From the NCBI GenBank assembly GCA_947503625.1, contig CANNEK010000001.1, positions 1,234,152 to 1,298,151 on the forward strand: a DNA stretch of 64,000 nt. Reading direction: 5' to 3'. The notes under the pieces were generated by a model. That model searched no databases and was not told the origin of the DNA. It saw only the letters and a list, made by a program, of their open reading frames with translations. The DNA is from an uncultured Kordiimonas sp. (GTDB lineage Bacteria; Pseudomonadota; Alphaproteobacteria; Sphingomonadales; Kordiimonadaceae). How positions within the stretch are numbered: position 1 is the stretch's first letter; each line of letters begins with the position of its first letter. Position numbers and translations under genes: made by a program. Shown here one piece after another: positions 21,500 to 30,523 of the stretch.

Positions 21500-22153
21500 A
21501 TGAAATTTTTCCTCGATACAGCCAACATCGAAGAAATTCGCGAAGCCAATGCAACCGGCCTTCTGGACGGCGTCACCACCAACCCGTCGCTGATCAAAAA
21601 ATCAGGCCGCGATTTTTTTGAAGTCATCACCGAGATTGCGAGCGAAGTGGAAGGCCCCGTATCGGCCGAGACGGTCAGCCATGATCACGAGACCATGCTG
21701 AAAGAAGGCCTGAAGTGCGCGAAGATTGCAGACAATATTGCGGTGAAGGTACCGCTGACGCTTGATGGCCTGAAAACCTGCAAGGCGTTGCGGGCCGAAG
21801 GCATCATGGTCAATGTAACGCTATGCTTTTCTGCCAATCAGGCACTGCTGGCCGCCAAAGCGGGCGCGAGTTTCATTTCACCGTTTGTCGGGCGTCATGA
21901 TGATGTTGGTTTTGATGGCATGGAGCTCATTGAAGACATTCGCACCATCTATGACAACTACGGGTTCGGCACTGAAATTCTGGTTGCCTCCGTGCGCCAC
22001 CCTGTGCATGTGCTGGAAAGCGCGCGCATCGGCGCTGATGTGGCCACCTTCCCGTGGGATGTAATGAAAAAACTGTTCAACCACCCGCTGACAGTAAACG
22101 GCCTTGCCGGCTTCGACAAAGACTGGGCAGCGACCGGATTTTCGATCCTCTAG
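21500..22153 (+). CDS. fsa: Fructose-6-phosphate aldolase / TalC-type transaldolase
   Basis: Class I aldolase of the small transaldolase family; either cleaves fructose 6-phosphate or acts as transaldolase. 217 residues, the usual length of the short form. [33 protein letters not shown], the Schiff-base Lys83 in NIAVKVPLT and [16 protein letters not shown] are present. AAGGAG lies 9 bases before the ATG. With transketolase elsewhere in the window it would complete a non-oxidative pentose phosphate pathway; aldolase versus transaldolase activity cannot be told apart by eye. Confidence 0.92.
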   Translation: MKFFLDTANIEEIREANATGLLDGVTTNPSLIKKSGRDFFEVITEIASEVEGPVSAETVSHDHETMLKEGLKCAKIADNIAVKVPLTLDGLKTCKALRAEGIMVNVTLCFSANQALLAAKAGASFISPFVGRHDDVGFDGMELIEDIRTIYDNYGFGTEILVASVRHPVHVLESARIGADVATFPWDVMKKLFNHPLTVNGLAGFDKDWAATGFSIL

Positions 22154-22181
22154 CCATCTCCACACCACGGGGCAACGCAGC

Positions 22182-22838
22182 ATGCGTGACGCTTTCGACA
22201 AACTTCACGCATCAACTGAATGGCCTGATGTGGACGGCGTTCCTGCATGGGATTACACGCTGGGTGGCGGTGGCCGTGAGCTGGTAGACGGCGTAATCAC
22301 CGAATCAGGTGCAGGCCTGATGCTCGAGATCGGCTGCTTCATGTGCGCGTCCACACGCCGCTGGCTTTCCAATCACCCCAACCTGAAGGTGATCGGTATC
22401 GATCCATGGGATGACGGGCTGGTAACACAGGTCAGCCGCTATATGGGCGCCCCGAACCTGACGCGTAAATACCCCGACCCGGCGGTGCAGCAACAGTTTC
22501 TGGCAGATGTCACCAGTAACGGTCCCTACAGAACGGCGCTCGCCAATGTGTCAGAGTTCAAAGACAGATTTATCCCCTATCGCGGCTTGTCACCGGGCGC
22601 GTTGTTTGACCTGAAGGATGCGGGCATCGAACCAGACATTGTCTATATAGACTGCGACAAGAAACCGGATGAACTGGAGGTCAGCCACAAGCTTTGGCCG
22701 AATGCGCGCATCACAGGCGATGACTGGCACTGGAGCCGCACCAAAGGCTACCCCATGCGCAAAGTCGTTTACGAGTTTGCTGAAAAATATGGTTTTACCG
22801 TCGACGCCGAATGGGCAACCTGGATACTCAAGCGTTGA
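22182..22838 (+). CDS. Methyltransferase-like protein of unknown function
   Basis: 218 residues from the ATG at 22182, 28 bases after fsa. The segment LMLEIGCFMCASTRRW followed by LKVIGIDPWDDG reads like a Rossmann SAM-binding motif I and acidic loop, and IEPDIVYIDCDKKPDELEVS plus ITGDDWHW resembles the later strands of class I (Methyltransf_24-like) enzymes, with DCDK in place of the usual DGDH. Motif I is unusual in having Cys and Met where glycines are common. No signal peptide. Position suggests co-transcription with fsa, but no functional link is known to me. Confidence 0.6.
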   Translation: MRDAFDKLHASTEWPDVDGVPAWDYTLGGGGRELVDGVITESGAGLMLEIGCFMCASTRRWLSNHPNLKVIGIDPWDDGLVTQVSRYMGAPNLTRKYPDPAVQQQFLADVTSNGPYRTALANVSEFKDRFIPYRGLSPGALFDLKDAGIEPDIVYIDCDKKPDELEVSHKLWPNARITGDDWHWSRTKGYPMRKVVYEFAEKYGFTVDAEWATWILKR

Positions 22839-22870
22839 ACGACCAGTGTCACTGAAACGCGGGACTGAAA

Positions 22871-23950
22871 CTAGCCCTCTTCCCTCTCAAGCCAGTTCAC
22901 ATGGCCCATCTTGCGGCCAACTCGCGGCTCCGTTTTGCCGTAATGATGCACACTGGCGGTGGCATCCTGAAAATAAGGGTCCAGATCAAGAATATCCTCG
23001 CCCAAAAGGTTCTTCATCTTCACTTTGCCAAACGCCGTAGTTGAGCCCAGTGGCAAGTCACAAATCGCCCTGATGTGTTGCTCGAACTGGCAGCACCCCG
23101 TTCCATCCATGGTCCAGTGGCCCGAGTTGTGAACCCGGGGTGCTATCTCGTTGACGATAATCTCGTTCGATGCGTCGTTGACGAACATCTCCACGCCCAT
23201 CACACCGACATACTCAAGGCCATTGGCAATCTTCGTTGCCATCACCTTGGCTTTTGCTTCCACCCGGTCACTAACCGTTGCAGGCACGACAGTAGTATCG
23301 AGAATATGGTTTGTATGAACATTTTCACCAACAGGATATGCGGCAACGTCACCAGATGCACTGCGAGCGACAATCACACTGATCTCGCGGTCAAACTGCA
23401 CAAACCCCTCCAGGATCGCCGGTGTGTTTTTCGTAACGTCCAGAACTTCTTCTATGTCCTTGGGCGTTTTCACCAGTTTCTGGCCTTTACCGTCATACCC
23501 GAAACGGCGGGTTTTTGCGACAGAGGGGCGGCCGATCTTTTTGAAGGCGGCTTCCAATTCTTCCGCTGTATGGAATGCCTGATAGGGGGCAGTTTGAACG
23601 CCCGCCTTGTTCAGGAAGTCTTTCTCGGTAAGCCTGTCCTGTGCAACGCTGAGCGCAAAAGCACCGGGACGCAGCAACGTATTGGCCGCCACAAGCGCCG
23701 CCGTGTTGCTGGGTACGTTTTCAAACTCGTAGGTTGCGACATCGACCGATTTTGCAAAAGCGAGTAAAGCGTCTTCATTGTCATAGGCCGCAACAGTTGT
23801 TTTATCAGCGACTTGAAACGCAGGGCTGTTTTCCTCCGGGCAAAAAACATGGCACCGGTATCCCAGTTTCGCTGCTGCAAGCGCAAGCATGCGCCCCAGT
23901 TGGCCGCCGCCTAAAATACCAATGGTTCCACCTGGATTGATGCGTGTCAT
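22871..23950 (-). CDS. purK: N5-carboxyaminoimidazole ribonucleotide synthase
   Basis: ATP-grasp enzyme that carboxylates aminoimidazole ribonucleotide in purine synthesis. 359 residues from the ATG at 23950; a TTG four codons upstream is possible. GTIGILGGGQLGRMLALAA is the N-terminal nucleotide fold, followed by KTRRFGYDGKGQ, EGFVQFDREISVIVAR, NEIAPRVHNSGHWT and QFEQHIRAICDLPLG. Downstream of purE by 27 bases on the minus strand, giving the common purEK pair. Confidence 0.96.
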   Translation of the reverse strand: MTRINPGGTIGILGGGQLGRMLALAAAKLGYRCHVFCPEENSPAFQVADKTTVAAYDNEDALLAFAKSVDVATYEFENVPSNTAALVAANTLLRPGAFALSVAQDRLTEKDFLNKAGVQTAPYQAFHTAEELEAAFKKIGRPSVAKTRRFGYDGKGQKLVKTPKDIEEVLDVTKNTPAILEGFVQFDREISVIVARSASGDVAAYPVGENVHTNHILDTTVVPATVSDRVEAKAKVMATKIANGLEYVGVMGVEMFVNDASNEIIVNEIAPRVHNSGHWTMDGTGCCQFEQHIRAICDLPLGSTTAFGKVKMKNLLGEDILDLDPYFQDATASVHHYGKTEPRVGRKMGHVNWLEREEG

Positions 23951-23977
23951 CAGTCGCCCCAATTCTAACTGTTGGCT

Positions 23978-24472
23978 CTAATCGTCGGTTGGTTCTTCTG
24001 CAACGCTTGCGGTTTGTACGGCACGCCACTCATCAAGCCGCGTTGCAAGTTCGTCGTCCATCAGGGCGAGAACAGCGGCGGCAAGCAAACCAGCATTTTT
24101 AGCCCCGGCCTTCCCAATGGCAAGCGTACCAACCGGTACGCCCCCGGGCATCTGCACAATTGATAAAAGGCTGTCCTTGCCGGACAACATACTGGACTGC
24201 ACCGGTACACCAAATACAGGAAGCGGCGTCACGGCCGCCGCCATTCCGGGCAGATGCGCGGCGCCGCCTGCACCTGCAATAATGCATTTCAAACCACGCG
24301 ACTTTGCCGATTTTGCATAGTCAAACAGCCGGTCCGGCGTACGGTGCGCCGAAACGATTTTACTCTCGAACGGTACTTCAAGTATCTGCAGAATATCTGC
24401 TGCATGTTTCATGGTCGGCCAATCTGACTGGCTACCCATAATAATGCCCACAAGCGGCATGGTGTTTGTCAC
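23978..24472 (-). CDS. purE: N5-carboxyaminoimidazole ribonucleotide mutase
   Basis: Converts N5-CAIR to CAIR, the step after PurK. 164 residues with [16 protein letters not shown], the catalytic-site segment [15 protein letters not shown] and [17 protein letters not shown]. Two starts are possible: GTG at 24472 (GGAT 8 bases upstream) or ATG at 24460, which has no good ribosome site; I kept the GTG. First gene of purEK and divergent from a diguanylate cyclase gene. Confidence 0.96.
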   Translation of the reverse strand: MTNTMPLVGIIMGSQSDWPTMKHAADILQILEVPFESKIVSAHRTPDRLFDYAKSAKSRGLKCIIAGAGGAAHLPGMAAAVTPLPVFGVPVQSSMLSGKDSLLSIVQMPGGVPVGTLAIGKAGAKNAGLLAAAVLALMDDELATRLDEWRAVQTASVAEEPTDD

Positions 24473-24670
24473 GGCTTTGATCCCGAATTATGGCCCCAAC
24501 CTGCATCGCTGTCCCGCAGGAGCGCGCATTATAGGCACCGATCTCCCGAATGCAAGCTGACCTGCGGCGTCACCGGCAGAAGCTGTTAAAAAAATTGAAT
24601 AGCTTCAAAGCAATAGTTCGTTAATATTAGTGTTGCTAAAAGGGGGCCGTATTTACCAACGGGATTTGGG

Positions 24671-25411
24671 ATGAAAGTATCCAGTACACCTGGCGTCGTT
24701 AGAACCGCCCCAACCAAGGCGGTCAAGCGGACCGAGAAAGCCGGCTCCTCTACGGAACCCGGAACAGCCCGACGTATTGAAGATACCGTACAAATTCTTG
24801 GTATTCCGCCCGAGGAAATGACTGAACGCGTTCAGCATGCCATCATGTCGCTAATGCAGGAAGTCGATAGCCTTCGGCGAGAACTGGATCAGACCAACCG
24901 TCGTTTGCGGGAAATGGAAGACGTGGCGGACACCGATGCTCTGCTGCCAATTCCCAACCGCCGGGCATTTGTACGCGAACTGAGCCGCATGATTTCTTTT
25001 GCGGAACGCTATGGCACGCCGTCCACTCTTATGTTCATTGATCTCAATGATATGAAAGAGATTAACGACAAGTACGGCCATGACGCCGGCGACAAAGCCC
25101 TGTTTCATGTAGCCCGGCTGCTTGTTGAAAACGTGCGGACAACCGACGTTATCGGCAGGCTGGGCGGCGATGAGTTTGGTGTTATCCTCGCACAAGCCGA
25201 TGAGAGCATCGGGGCGGAAAAAGCCAAATCACTGGCCGACATGATCTCGAAGAATTCTCTGACCCTGAATGACGAGGAAGTACCGATGAGCCTTGCATTC
25301 GGGACCTATACCTTCAGGTCCGGTGACAAACCCGATGACGCACTCGATAAAGCCGACAAAGCAATGTACGAGAACAAGCGCGACATGAAAGGCGAAGATA
25401 ACATCCGTTAA
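24671..25411 (+). CDS. GGDEF diguanylate cyclase
   Basis: 246-residue cytosolic protein. An N-terminal region (about 1-60) of low complexity leads to a coiled coil (about 60-92, QEVDSLRRELDQTNRRLREM) and a single GGDEF domain (about 95-240). The active-site motif RLGGDEFGV is intact, and RTTD lies five residues before GGDEF, so the product-inhibition I-site is present. There is no sensor or membrane domain, so control probably comes through the coiled coil or a partner. It should make cyclic di-GMP. Monocistronic; divergent from purE with about 200 bases between. Confidence 0.93.
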   Translation: MKVSSTPGVVRTAPTKAVKRTEKAGSSTEPGTARRIEDTVQILGIPPEEMTERVQHAIMSLMQEVDSLRRELDQTNRRLREMEDVADTDALLPIPNRRAFVRELSRMISFAERYGTPSTLMFIDLNDMKEINDKYGHDAGDKALFHVARLLVENVRTTDVIGRLGGDEFGVILAQADESIGAEKAKSLADMISKNSLTLNDEEVPMSLAFGTYTFRSGDKPDDALDKADKAMYENKRDMKGEDNIR

Positions 25412-25646
25412 TGTGGTGTTCATCTACCCGGAAATAGCCTTCCGCCGCTTGAGCTACATCACTATATCTATTGACCTGATTCTGGCAATTTTACCTGTCA
25501 GTAAAGTTTTCGATGGTCTTTACCGATGCAGCCATGTCTCATGTTTGAACAAATAGGGCCACCGTCAAAGGTCAACGATTCCAGCAATACAAACACTATT
25601 CAAAAGCATTGTCACCATAGGTGCAGGTTGGGGAGAACTTCGTCTT

Positions 25647-27773
25647 ATGTATCCACATTCATATTCCAAACGGCCCGTGTTGGCCGCGCTGCTGATGGGC
25701 ATGGTTATCACCATTAGCGGGATGTCAACTGCAGATGACGCTACAACAGCGGTCGCAAAACCCTGGCAAAGCAACGACACTTGTCACAAGGGCATTCTGG
25801 AATGCATGGTTTCGATAGAAACGCCAGGCGCGCCTCAAATATCCCCGAAGACCAATGCTGTTGCTTTCACCATCAGGAAAGCCGATTGGGAAAACAATAG
25901 ATACGACAGCGAAATTTACCTCGCTGAAAACGGCAACATCCAACAGCTTTCAGACAATGAAGACGGATCATCCGGCGATGTTTCCTGGTCCCCCGACGGA
26001 TCGAAGATAGCCTACCGTGCGGTTACAAAAAATGGCGCACAGCTTTTCATCATGAACAGTGATGGCACCGGCTCAGAGCAGGTGACAGACCTTCCCGGAG
26101 GCGTGTCATCCTACATCTGGTCGCCTGATGGGGGCAAAATGGCTCTCAAGTTGGCCGAACGCCCCAGCGATGCTGCGGCCGCAGTTGAAGAACGGTTCGG
26201 CGCCTTTTCTTTTGCTGATGATTATTCCGATTTCAGTCACCTTTGGCTGCTTGACCTTGAGAGCGTTAGGCGGGAAGGGTTAACTCTGACCAGCCGGACG
26301 CAAACAACTTCTTCATCGCCGCACTTAAAAAGGCTGACAGGTGGAAAAGAGTTTACCATTGGTAGTTTCTTTGGTGGCAGCTTTACCTTCACACCCGATG
26401 GTCGTGAGGTTCTTTTTGATCATGCCGCCAGCAATTCGCCTTATGATCTAGGTACACAGGATATTTCGGCAGTAGACATATCAACCGGTCGGATACGCCC
26501 TATTGTGCGTCGGCCGGGAATTGATTCGGGCCCACACGTGTCACCGGACGGTAAAACGGTTGCCTTCCACATGGGGGAACCACCCTATTATTACACACGG
26601 CAATACTGGATCGGCCTTACGTCAATTGATGGCTTGAGGGGTATCGAACAAATAACCGAAGGAGTGCCAAACGAAGCCTCCATTTATGGATGGCGTGAAA
26701 ACGGCCTGTTTTTTCTTTCGCACCTTGGCGTGGAAAGCAGTATCTATCACCGGGACACTGCAACTGGCACTGTAACCAATCTGACAAAAGGCAGAGGACG
26801 GGTTCAGGGCGGCTCTGTTTCCGCAGATGGAAAACGGGTGTCCTTCAAAGCAGCGGACGGCAAGCGCCACAGTGAAATATATACACGCACGCTGGTCGGT
26901 CAGGAACAGCGACACACAAATTTCAGTGATGCCGTCTCCAACTGGCCTGAAACGGAGGTCCAACTGATACAATGGAAAACCCCTGACGGTTTGGACCTTG
27001 AAGGCGTGCTGACACTTCCACCGATAGAAAACAGACTGAAAGGGCCGATGCCTGTGTTAGTGGTGCTCCACGGCGGCCCCTCCTCCACTTCGCGCCCCAA
27101 GAGAGTGCCGACCGGAATTTATCCAACCGAATACTGGTTGCGTAAAGGCGCAGCAATTTTTGAACCGAATTATCGGGGCTCCGGCAGCTATACTGATGAA
27201 CTTATGGCAGCAAATGTTGGCTCCCTGGGAATTGGTTATACCATTGACGTGGTATCAGGACTGGATCATCTGGTTGATATCGGGATCGCGGACCCCGACC
27301 GGTTAGGCGCAATGGGCTGGAGCGCCGGCGGTTCGGTCACTGCTGCGCTGGCAACAAAGACCAAGCGGTTCAAGGCCTTCTCCGTTGGAGCAGGCATCAG
27401 TGACTATGAAACCTATTATGCGATGAGTGACCAGCCAACGAGCCCGCTTGCCTATCTTGAAGCAACACCATGGGACGCACCTGATCTTTATTTGAAAGCG
27501 TCGGCGCGTGGTTCGATAAAAAATGCAGTTACACCAACACTGATCCAGCATGGGCGCGATGACGGACGCGTTCCTTTTGCCAACGGCATGAAACTGTTTC
27601 GCGGGTTAAAGGATGCTGGCGTTGAGACCCAACTGGTCATTTTTGAAAACACGGGGCACGTGATATCAAGGCCAAAGGAGCGCCTTGCCGCAATGACGCA
27701 GAATGTGCGCTGGTTTGATACGCACCTGTTTGGTGACAGGAGCAGTCCCGACCTCGACTTGACTGCCAAATAA
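25647..27773 (+). CDS. Exported S9 prolyl-oligopeptidase family protein
   Basis: 708 residues with a signal peptide (about 1-30, ending GMSTADD). A TolB/WD40-like beta propeller (about 50-430) shows repeated blade ends such as DVSWSPDGSKIAYR and YIWSPDGGKMALK. The C-terminal alpha/beta hydrolase (about 450-700) has the nucleophile Ser559 in GAMGWSAGGSV, the acid in HGRDDGRVPF and the histidine in NTGHVISRP; all three are intact. GSYTDELMAANVG corresponds to the oxyanion-side region of dipeptidyl-peptidase-like enzymes. Probably degrades peptides in the periplasm; substrate unknown. Preceded by 235 bases with no other gene. Confidence 0.9.
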   Translation: MYPHSYSKRPVLAALLMGMVITISGMSTADDATTAVAKPWQSNDTCHKGILECMVSIETPGAPQISPKTNAVAFTIRKADWENNRYDSEIYLAENGNIQQLSDNEDGSSGDVSWSPDGSKIAYRAVTKNGAQLFIMNSDGTGSEQVTDLPGGVSSYIWSPDGGKMALKLAERPSDAAAAVEERFGAFSFADDYSDFSHLWLLDLESVRREGLTLTSRTQTTSSSPHLKRLTGGKEFTIGSFFGGSFTFTPDGREVLFDHAASNSPYDLGTQDISAVDISTGRIRPIVRRPGIDSGPHVSPDGKTVAFHMGEPPYYYTRQYWIGLTSIDGLRGIEQITEGVPNEASIYGWRENGLFFLSHLGVESSIYHRDTATGTVTNLTKGRGRVQGGSVSADGKRVSFKAADGKRHSEIYTRTLVGQEQRHTNFSDAVSNWPETEVQLIQWKTPDGLDLEGVLTLPPIENRLKGPMPVLVVLHGGPSSTSRPKRVPTGIYPTEYWLRKGAAIFEPNYRGSGSYTDELMAANVGSLGIGYTIDVVSGLDHLVDIGIADPDRLGAMGWSAGGSVTAALATKTKRFKAFSVGAGISDYETYYAMSDQPTSPLAYLEATPWDAPDLYLKASARGSIKNAVTPTLIQHGRDDGRVPFANGMKLFRGLKDAGVETQLVIFENTGHVISRPKERLAAMTQNVRWFDTHLFGDRSSPDLDLTAK

Positions 27774-27896
27774 AAGGGGCAAACGGATATTGATGCGGGC
27801 AGAGAGGTTTATTGGTCACTCTAACCGCACTCTGCCCTGCGACGCCGGGCAAATCGACAGTCTCCATCGACTGTCGATTGTCAACTCATCGCAACA

Positions 27897-28094
27897 TCAG
27901 GCAATAATGTCTGGCAACAAAAGCGCCTCAAGCTTCGAAATTTCATCTTTCAAAGCCAGCTTGCGTTTTTTCAGGCGTTGAACCCGAAGCAGATCAAACA
28001 CCGGCCCGGTCTGGATTGCCTCAATCGCAGCATCCAGATCGCCGTGCTCTTCCTTGACCGAGGCAAGGCGGGCGCGAATGGCCTCTTCGTCCAT
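27897..28094 (-). CDS. YdcH family (DUF465) small helical protein
   Basis: 65 residues, almost entirely predicted helix: HGDLDAAIEAIQTGPVFDLL followed by RVQRLKKRKLALKDEISKLE, the DUF465 signature. The family is widespread in alphaproteobacteria and of unknown function. A second, shorter member lies 1.3 kb away at 29394. Divergent from the next gene with 44 bases between starts. Confidence 0.88.
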   Translation of the reverse strand: MDEEAIRARLASVKEEHGDLDAAIEAIQTGPVFDLLRVQRLKKRKLALKDEISKLEALLLPDIIA

Positions 28095-28138
28095 TTTTCA
28101 CCTTTGGAATGAATTTCCCATGATGCTAACATTATATC

Positions 28139-28657
28139 ATGAAGCGAAAAATGCGAGAAGCCTTCGTGAAAAAACAGCTTTTTGATCATGCAGAATTCTG
28201 GGACTTCTCTGTTCGGACCTACGCGGTGAAGGGCGTTATGGAAAGCTGCCTCTGGCTGCAGGATAAAGAACACGCCGATGTCAACTTGCTGCTGCTGATG
28301 GCGTGGCTTGACGATACTGAAACTGCGCTAACTAACCAGCATATCCAGAACCTGATACGCATCTCGGAAGAATGGCAGAAGAACAGGCTGCAACCACTGC
28401 GCACTGCTCGGAAAACCATTTCTAAAAACGCACCTGAATACAGGCAGGCGCTGGCGACCGAACTTGAGACAGAAAAGCAGGAGCAGTGTGCTTTTGTTGA
28501 CTACCTCAACGACAGTTTTCCGGACGCACGGGCAGCAAGCCCGCCGCGCGGCACGGACAATCTGAAGGCCTATGCCCTGCAGGCTGGTTTATCCATGCCT
28601 CGCGTCATACAGCTGCGGGTATCAGTTCACGCTTCAGCACAAGCCCGGTCACTTTAA
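28139..28657 (+). CDS. TIGR02444 family protein
   Basis: 172-residue cytosolic helical protein. AEFWDFSVRTYAVKGVMESCLWLQDKEHADVNLLLLMAW is spread over residues about 17-58 and is the TIGR02444/DUF2390 signature (FWDFS, C-LQ, DVNLLL--W). Function unknown. No clear ribosome site precedes the ATG at 28139; an ATG four codons on is an alternative. Its last 53 bases overlap, tail to tail, the 3' end of the GNAT gene on the other strand, and the C-terminal 15 or so residues coded there are not typical of the family. Confidence 0.85.
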   Translation: MKRKMREAFVKKQLFDHAEFWDFSVRTYAVKGVMESCLWLQDKEHADVNLLLLMAWLDDTETALTNQHIQNLIRISEEWQKNRLQPLRTARKTISKNAPEYRQALATELETEKQEQCAFVDYLNDSFPDARAASPPRGTDNLKAYALQAGLSMPRVIQLRVSVHASAQARSL

Positions 28658-29072
28658 AGCTTTCATTGCCGACAAGGTTGCCCTCCACACGGTTCGTCAC
28701 GCTGAAGCCTTCTGAGAGGTAAAGTGTCTGGGCGGGCGTGTTACCCTCCAGAAGCTCTATCTGCATGGAAGGGCCTGCATTTGCTATGGCGTGGCGCACA
28801 AGGGCCCGCCCTACGCCCTGCCGGTAAAAGGCTGGGTCCACATACAGCCAGCCCAGTTCTGCATGGTTGAAGGCGACAAAACCTGTTGGGTCACCGTCCA
28901 TCTCGGCAATACAGACGGTATAGTCAAACAGGCCTTCATTTTCGGCTGCATCCTCTAGCGGGATAAAGGCGTCTGTGCCAACGGACAGGCCGAGCTCGTC
29001 AAGCCGTGCAGCGTCATGGATGCGGCACAAGATTGGCCAGTCGACCGTTTGGTATGGGCGTATCGTGATCAT
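28605..29072 (-). CDS. GNAT family N-acetyltransferase
   Basis: 155 residues. The GNAT fold is seen in MITIRPYQTVDWPILCRI at the start, the central strand GDPTGFVAFNHAELGWLYVD, the acetyl-CoA loop YRQGVGRALVRHAIANAG (Q/R-x-x-G-x-G/A) and LEGNTPAQTLYLSEGFSVT near the end. Substrate cannot be predicted. The 3' end overlaps the convergent TIGR02444 gene by 53 bases. Confidence 0.9.
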   Translation of the reverse strand: MITIRPYQTVDWPILCRIHDAARLDELGLSVGTDAFIPLEDAAENEGLFDYTVCIAEMDGDPTGFVAFNHAELGWLYVDPAFYRQGVGRALVRHAIANAGPSMQIELLEGNTPAQTLYLSEGFSVTNRVEGNLVGNESFKVTGLVLKRELIPAAV

Positions 29073-29393
29073 TGCTCCCTATCTCCGGATGCTGTAACGC
29101 CCGCGCTTATAGCGCTGAAAGGCCGCGGAATTGTCATTCTCATATTACCCCGTATCCCGGAGAAAATTGTGACCCGACTGGCACCAATTCAAAAACACTC
29201 TTGCCAGTCATGCAACTATATAAAAGACACGAGTCTCGCCGATTTTCAACCTCGCCGGTAAGTTGGTCCTGAAGCCAGCACCCTGTAACCCTTGATGATA
29301 TCGACCAAACTTGGAGCGGGAATTCTTTCCGTGACTCTTCGCCCGGTAAATGATGAAATAAATTATTAGCAAAATTGATGAGGAGAGACGGGC
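29073..29393. other. Divergent intergenic region, no gene seen
   Basis: About 320 bases between the GNAT gene (minus) and the small DUF465 gene (plus). It contains short open frames, none with a ribosome site or family similarity. An A/T-rich stretch (29350-29375) just before the GGAGAG ribosome site of the DUF465 gene may hold its promoter; no clear consensus was found. Confidence 0.5.
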
Positions 29394-29564
29394 ATGAGCT
29401 TAGATACGCATGTTGAAACACTGAACCAGAAACATGCTGAAATTGAGGACGTCATCGCGCGAGAGGAACTGCGACCGCATCCCGACGCTCTGAGACTGAT
29501 GGAACTCAAGAAACAAAAGCTCCGTCTTAAAGAGGAAATGGTCAGGTTGAAAGTCCGACATTAG
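29394..29564 (+). CDS. Small YdcH/DUF465-like protein
   Basis: 56-residue ORF beginning MSLDTHVETLNQKHAEIEDV and ending in ELKKQKLRLKEEMVRLKVRH, a two-helix heptad pattern like the DUF465 protein at 27897-28094. The ATG has a strong ribosome site (GGAGAG, 6 bases upstream) and a good terminator follows the stop. The lysine/arginine-rich second helix (LKKQKLRLKEE) matches the family core. Function unknown. Confidence 0.85.
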   Translation: MSLDTHVETLNQKHAEIEDVIAREELRPHPDALRLMELKKQKLRLKEEMVRLKVRH

Positions 29565-29599
29565 CGACCCGGCATTGACTATACCGACCAGAAACAAAC

Positions 29600-29630
29600 A
29601 AGCGCGCGCCAAACGGCCCGCGCTTTTTTT
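29600..29630 (+). terminator. Intrinsic terminator of small DUF465 gene
   Basis: AAGCGCG (29600-29606) pairs with CGCGCTT (29619-29625), followed by a run of seven T. It starts 36 bases after the stop codon and separates this gene from the convergent trcR. Confidence 0.85.
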
Positions 29631-29647
29631 GTGTATTTAAGCTGAGA

Positions 29648-30331
29648 CTATGCCTCTTTCGGCTCTTCTTCACTTTTGCCGAAGACATCTTCCGCTGTAG
29701 GTTCTTTCTGTTCCACAACAGGCTCCTCAACAGCGACCTCGGCAATTACTTCCGGTGCCGCTTCAACGACAGGCTCTTCTGTCACTGCGCCTGATTTTGC
29801 AGCTGCTTTGTCGCGGCGTTCTGCCGCAAGCTGCACAGCCGCATCCAGTTCGATCTGACGGCATAAGCCGAGACCAACCGGGTCCTGCGGACGAATATTG
29901 GAAATATTCCAGTGCGAACGTTCCCGGATCGACTGAATAGTAGGCTTGGTTGTACCAACAAGCCGGCTGATCTGCAGATCCGTCAGCTCAGGATGGTTAC
30001 GCACCAGCCATGCGATTGCATCAGGTTTATCCTGCCGCTTGGAAACCGGCGTATAGCGTGGCCCCTTGGTCCGAGGAACGGCCTTCACGTCATCAACAGA
30101 AAGCACAAGACTCGCACTAGGGTCCGCCTGGCAACGGTCGAGCTCTTCCTGAGTAAGCTGGCCGCTTGACGTTGGGTCCTGTCCAACAATGTGCATACCA
30201 ACGGTACCATCGGCGATGCCCTGGACTTCAAGCTCATGCAGCTCGCAAAAATCCGCAATCTGCGTGAATGTCAGCACAGTATTATCCACCAGCCAGACCG
30301 CAGTTGCCATTGGCATTAAAGGTTGTGTCAT
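29648..30331 (-). CDS. trcR: DUF1013 cell-cycle transcriptional regulator TrcR
   Basis: 227 residues. The conserved alphaproteobacterial DUF1013 core is unmistakable: ATAVWLVDNTVLTFTQIADF, ELEVQGIADGTVG, PRTKGPRYTPVSKRQDKPDA, IAWLVRNHPELTDLQISRLV, GTTKPTIQSIRERSHWN. The HPELTD-ISRL-GTTK segment reads like a helix-turn-helix. From about 165 the tail is Ala/Glu/Val-rich and disordered. Members have been described as cell-cycle-linked transcription regulators that associate with RNA polymerase. ATG at 30331 has AGGA 7 bases upstream; a GTG one codon earlier is less likely. Its 190-base leader is structured. Confidence 0.9.
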   Translation of the reverse strand: MTQPLMPMATAVWLVDNTVLTFTQIADFCELHELEVQGIADGTVGMHIVGQDPTSSGQLTQEELDRCQADPSASLVLSVDDVKAVPRTKGPRYTPVSKRQDKPDAIAWLVRNHPELTDLQISRLVGTTKPTIQSIRERSHWNISNIRPQDPVGLGLCRQIELDAAVQLAAERRDKAAAKSGAVTEEPVVEAAPEVIAEVAVEEPVVEQKEPTAEDVFGKSEEEPKEA

Positions 30332-30357
30332 CACAAATTCCTAAACAACAAATGTAT

Positions 30358-30423
30358 CCTCTCGCAGAACTGCTTTCGCAGCCTGCCCTCCAGGGACTGA
30401 ATTTTCCGAGAAGGGTGGAGAGG
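30358..30423 (-). promoter_or_regulatory. Structured 5' leader of trcR
   Basis: On the minus strand CCTCTCC (30423-30417) can pair with GAGAGG (30363-30358), enclosing a CTGC-GAAA-GCAG tetraloop hairpin (30381-30370). The structure ends 27 bases before the start codon. Whether it regulates translation is unknown. Confidence 0.3.
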
Positions 30424-30523
30424 TTGATCTCCTGAGGCCGGACATTATCAACTCAAACAGCCAATGTCACCGCCATTGTTGCCTTTATCCCATAAATTTT
30501 TGCCGGTTTGCGTACATTTTTGC

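Noticed and set aside
24473-24670. Riboswitch upstream of purE
   Set aside because: No purine or ZTP/PRPP riboswitch core could be recognised in the divergent purE/GGDEF region.
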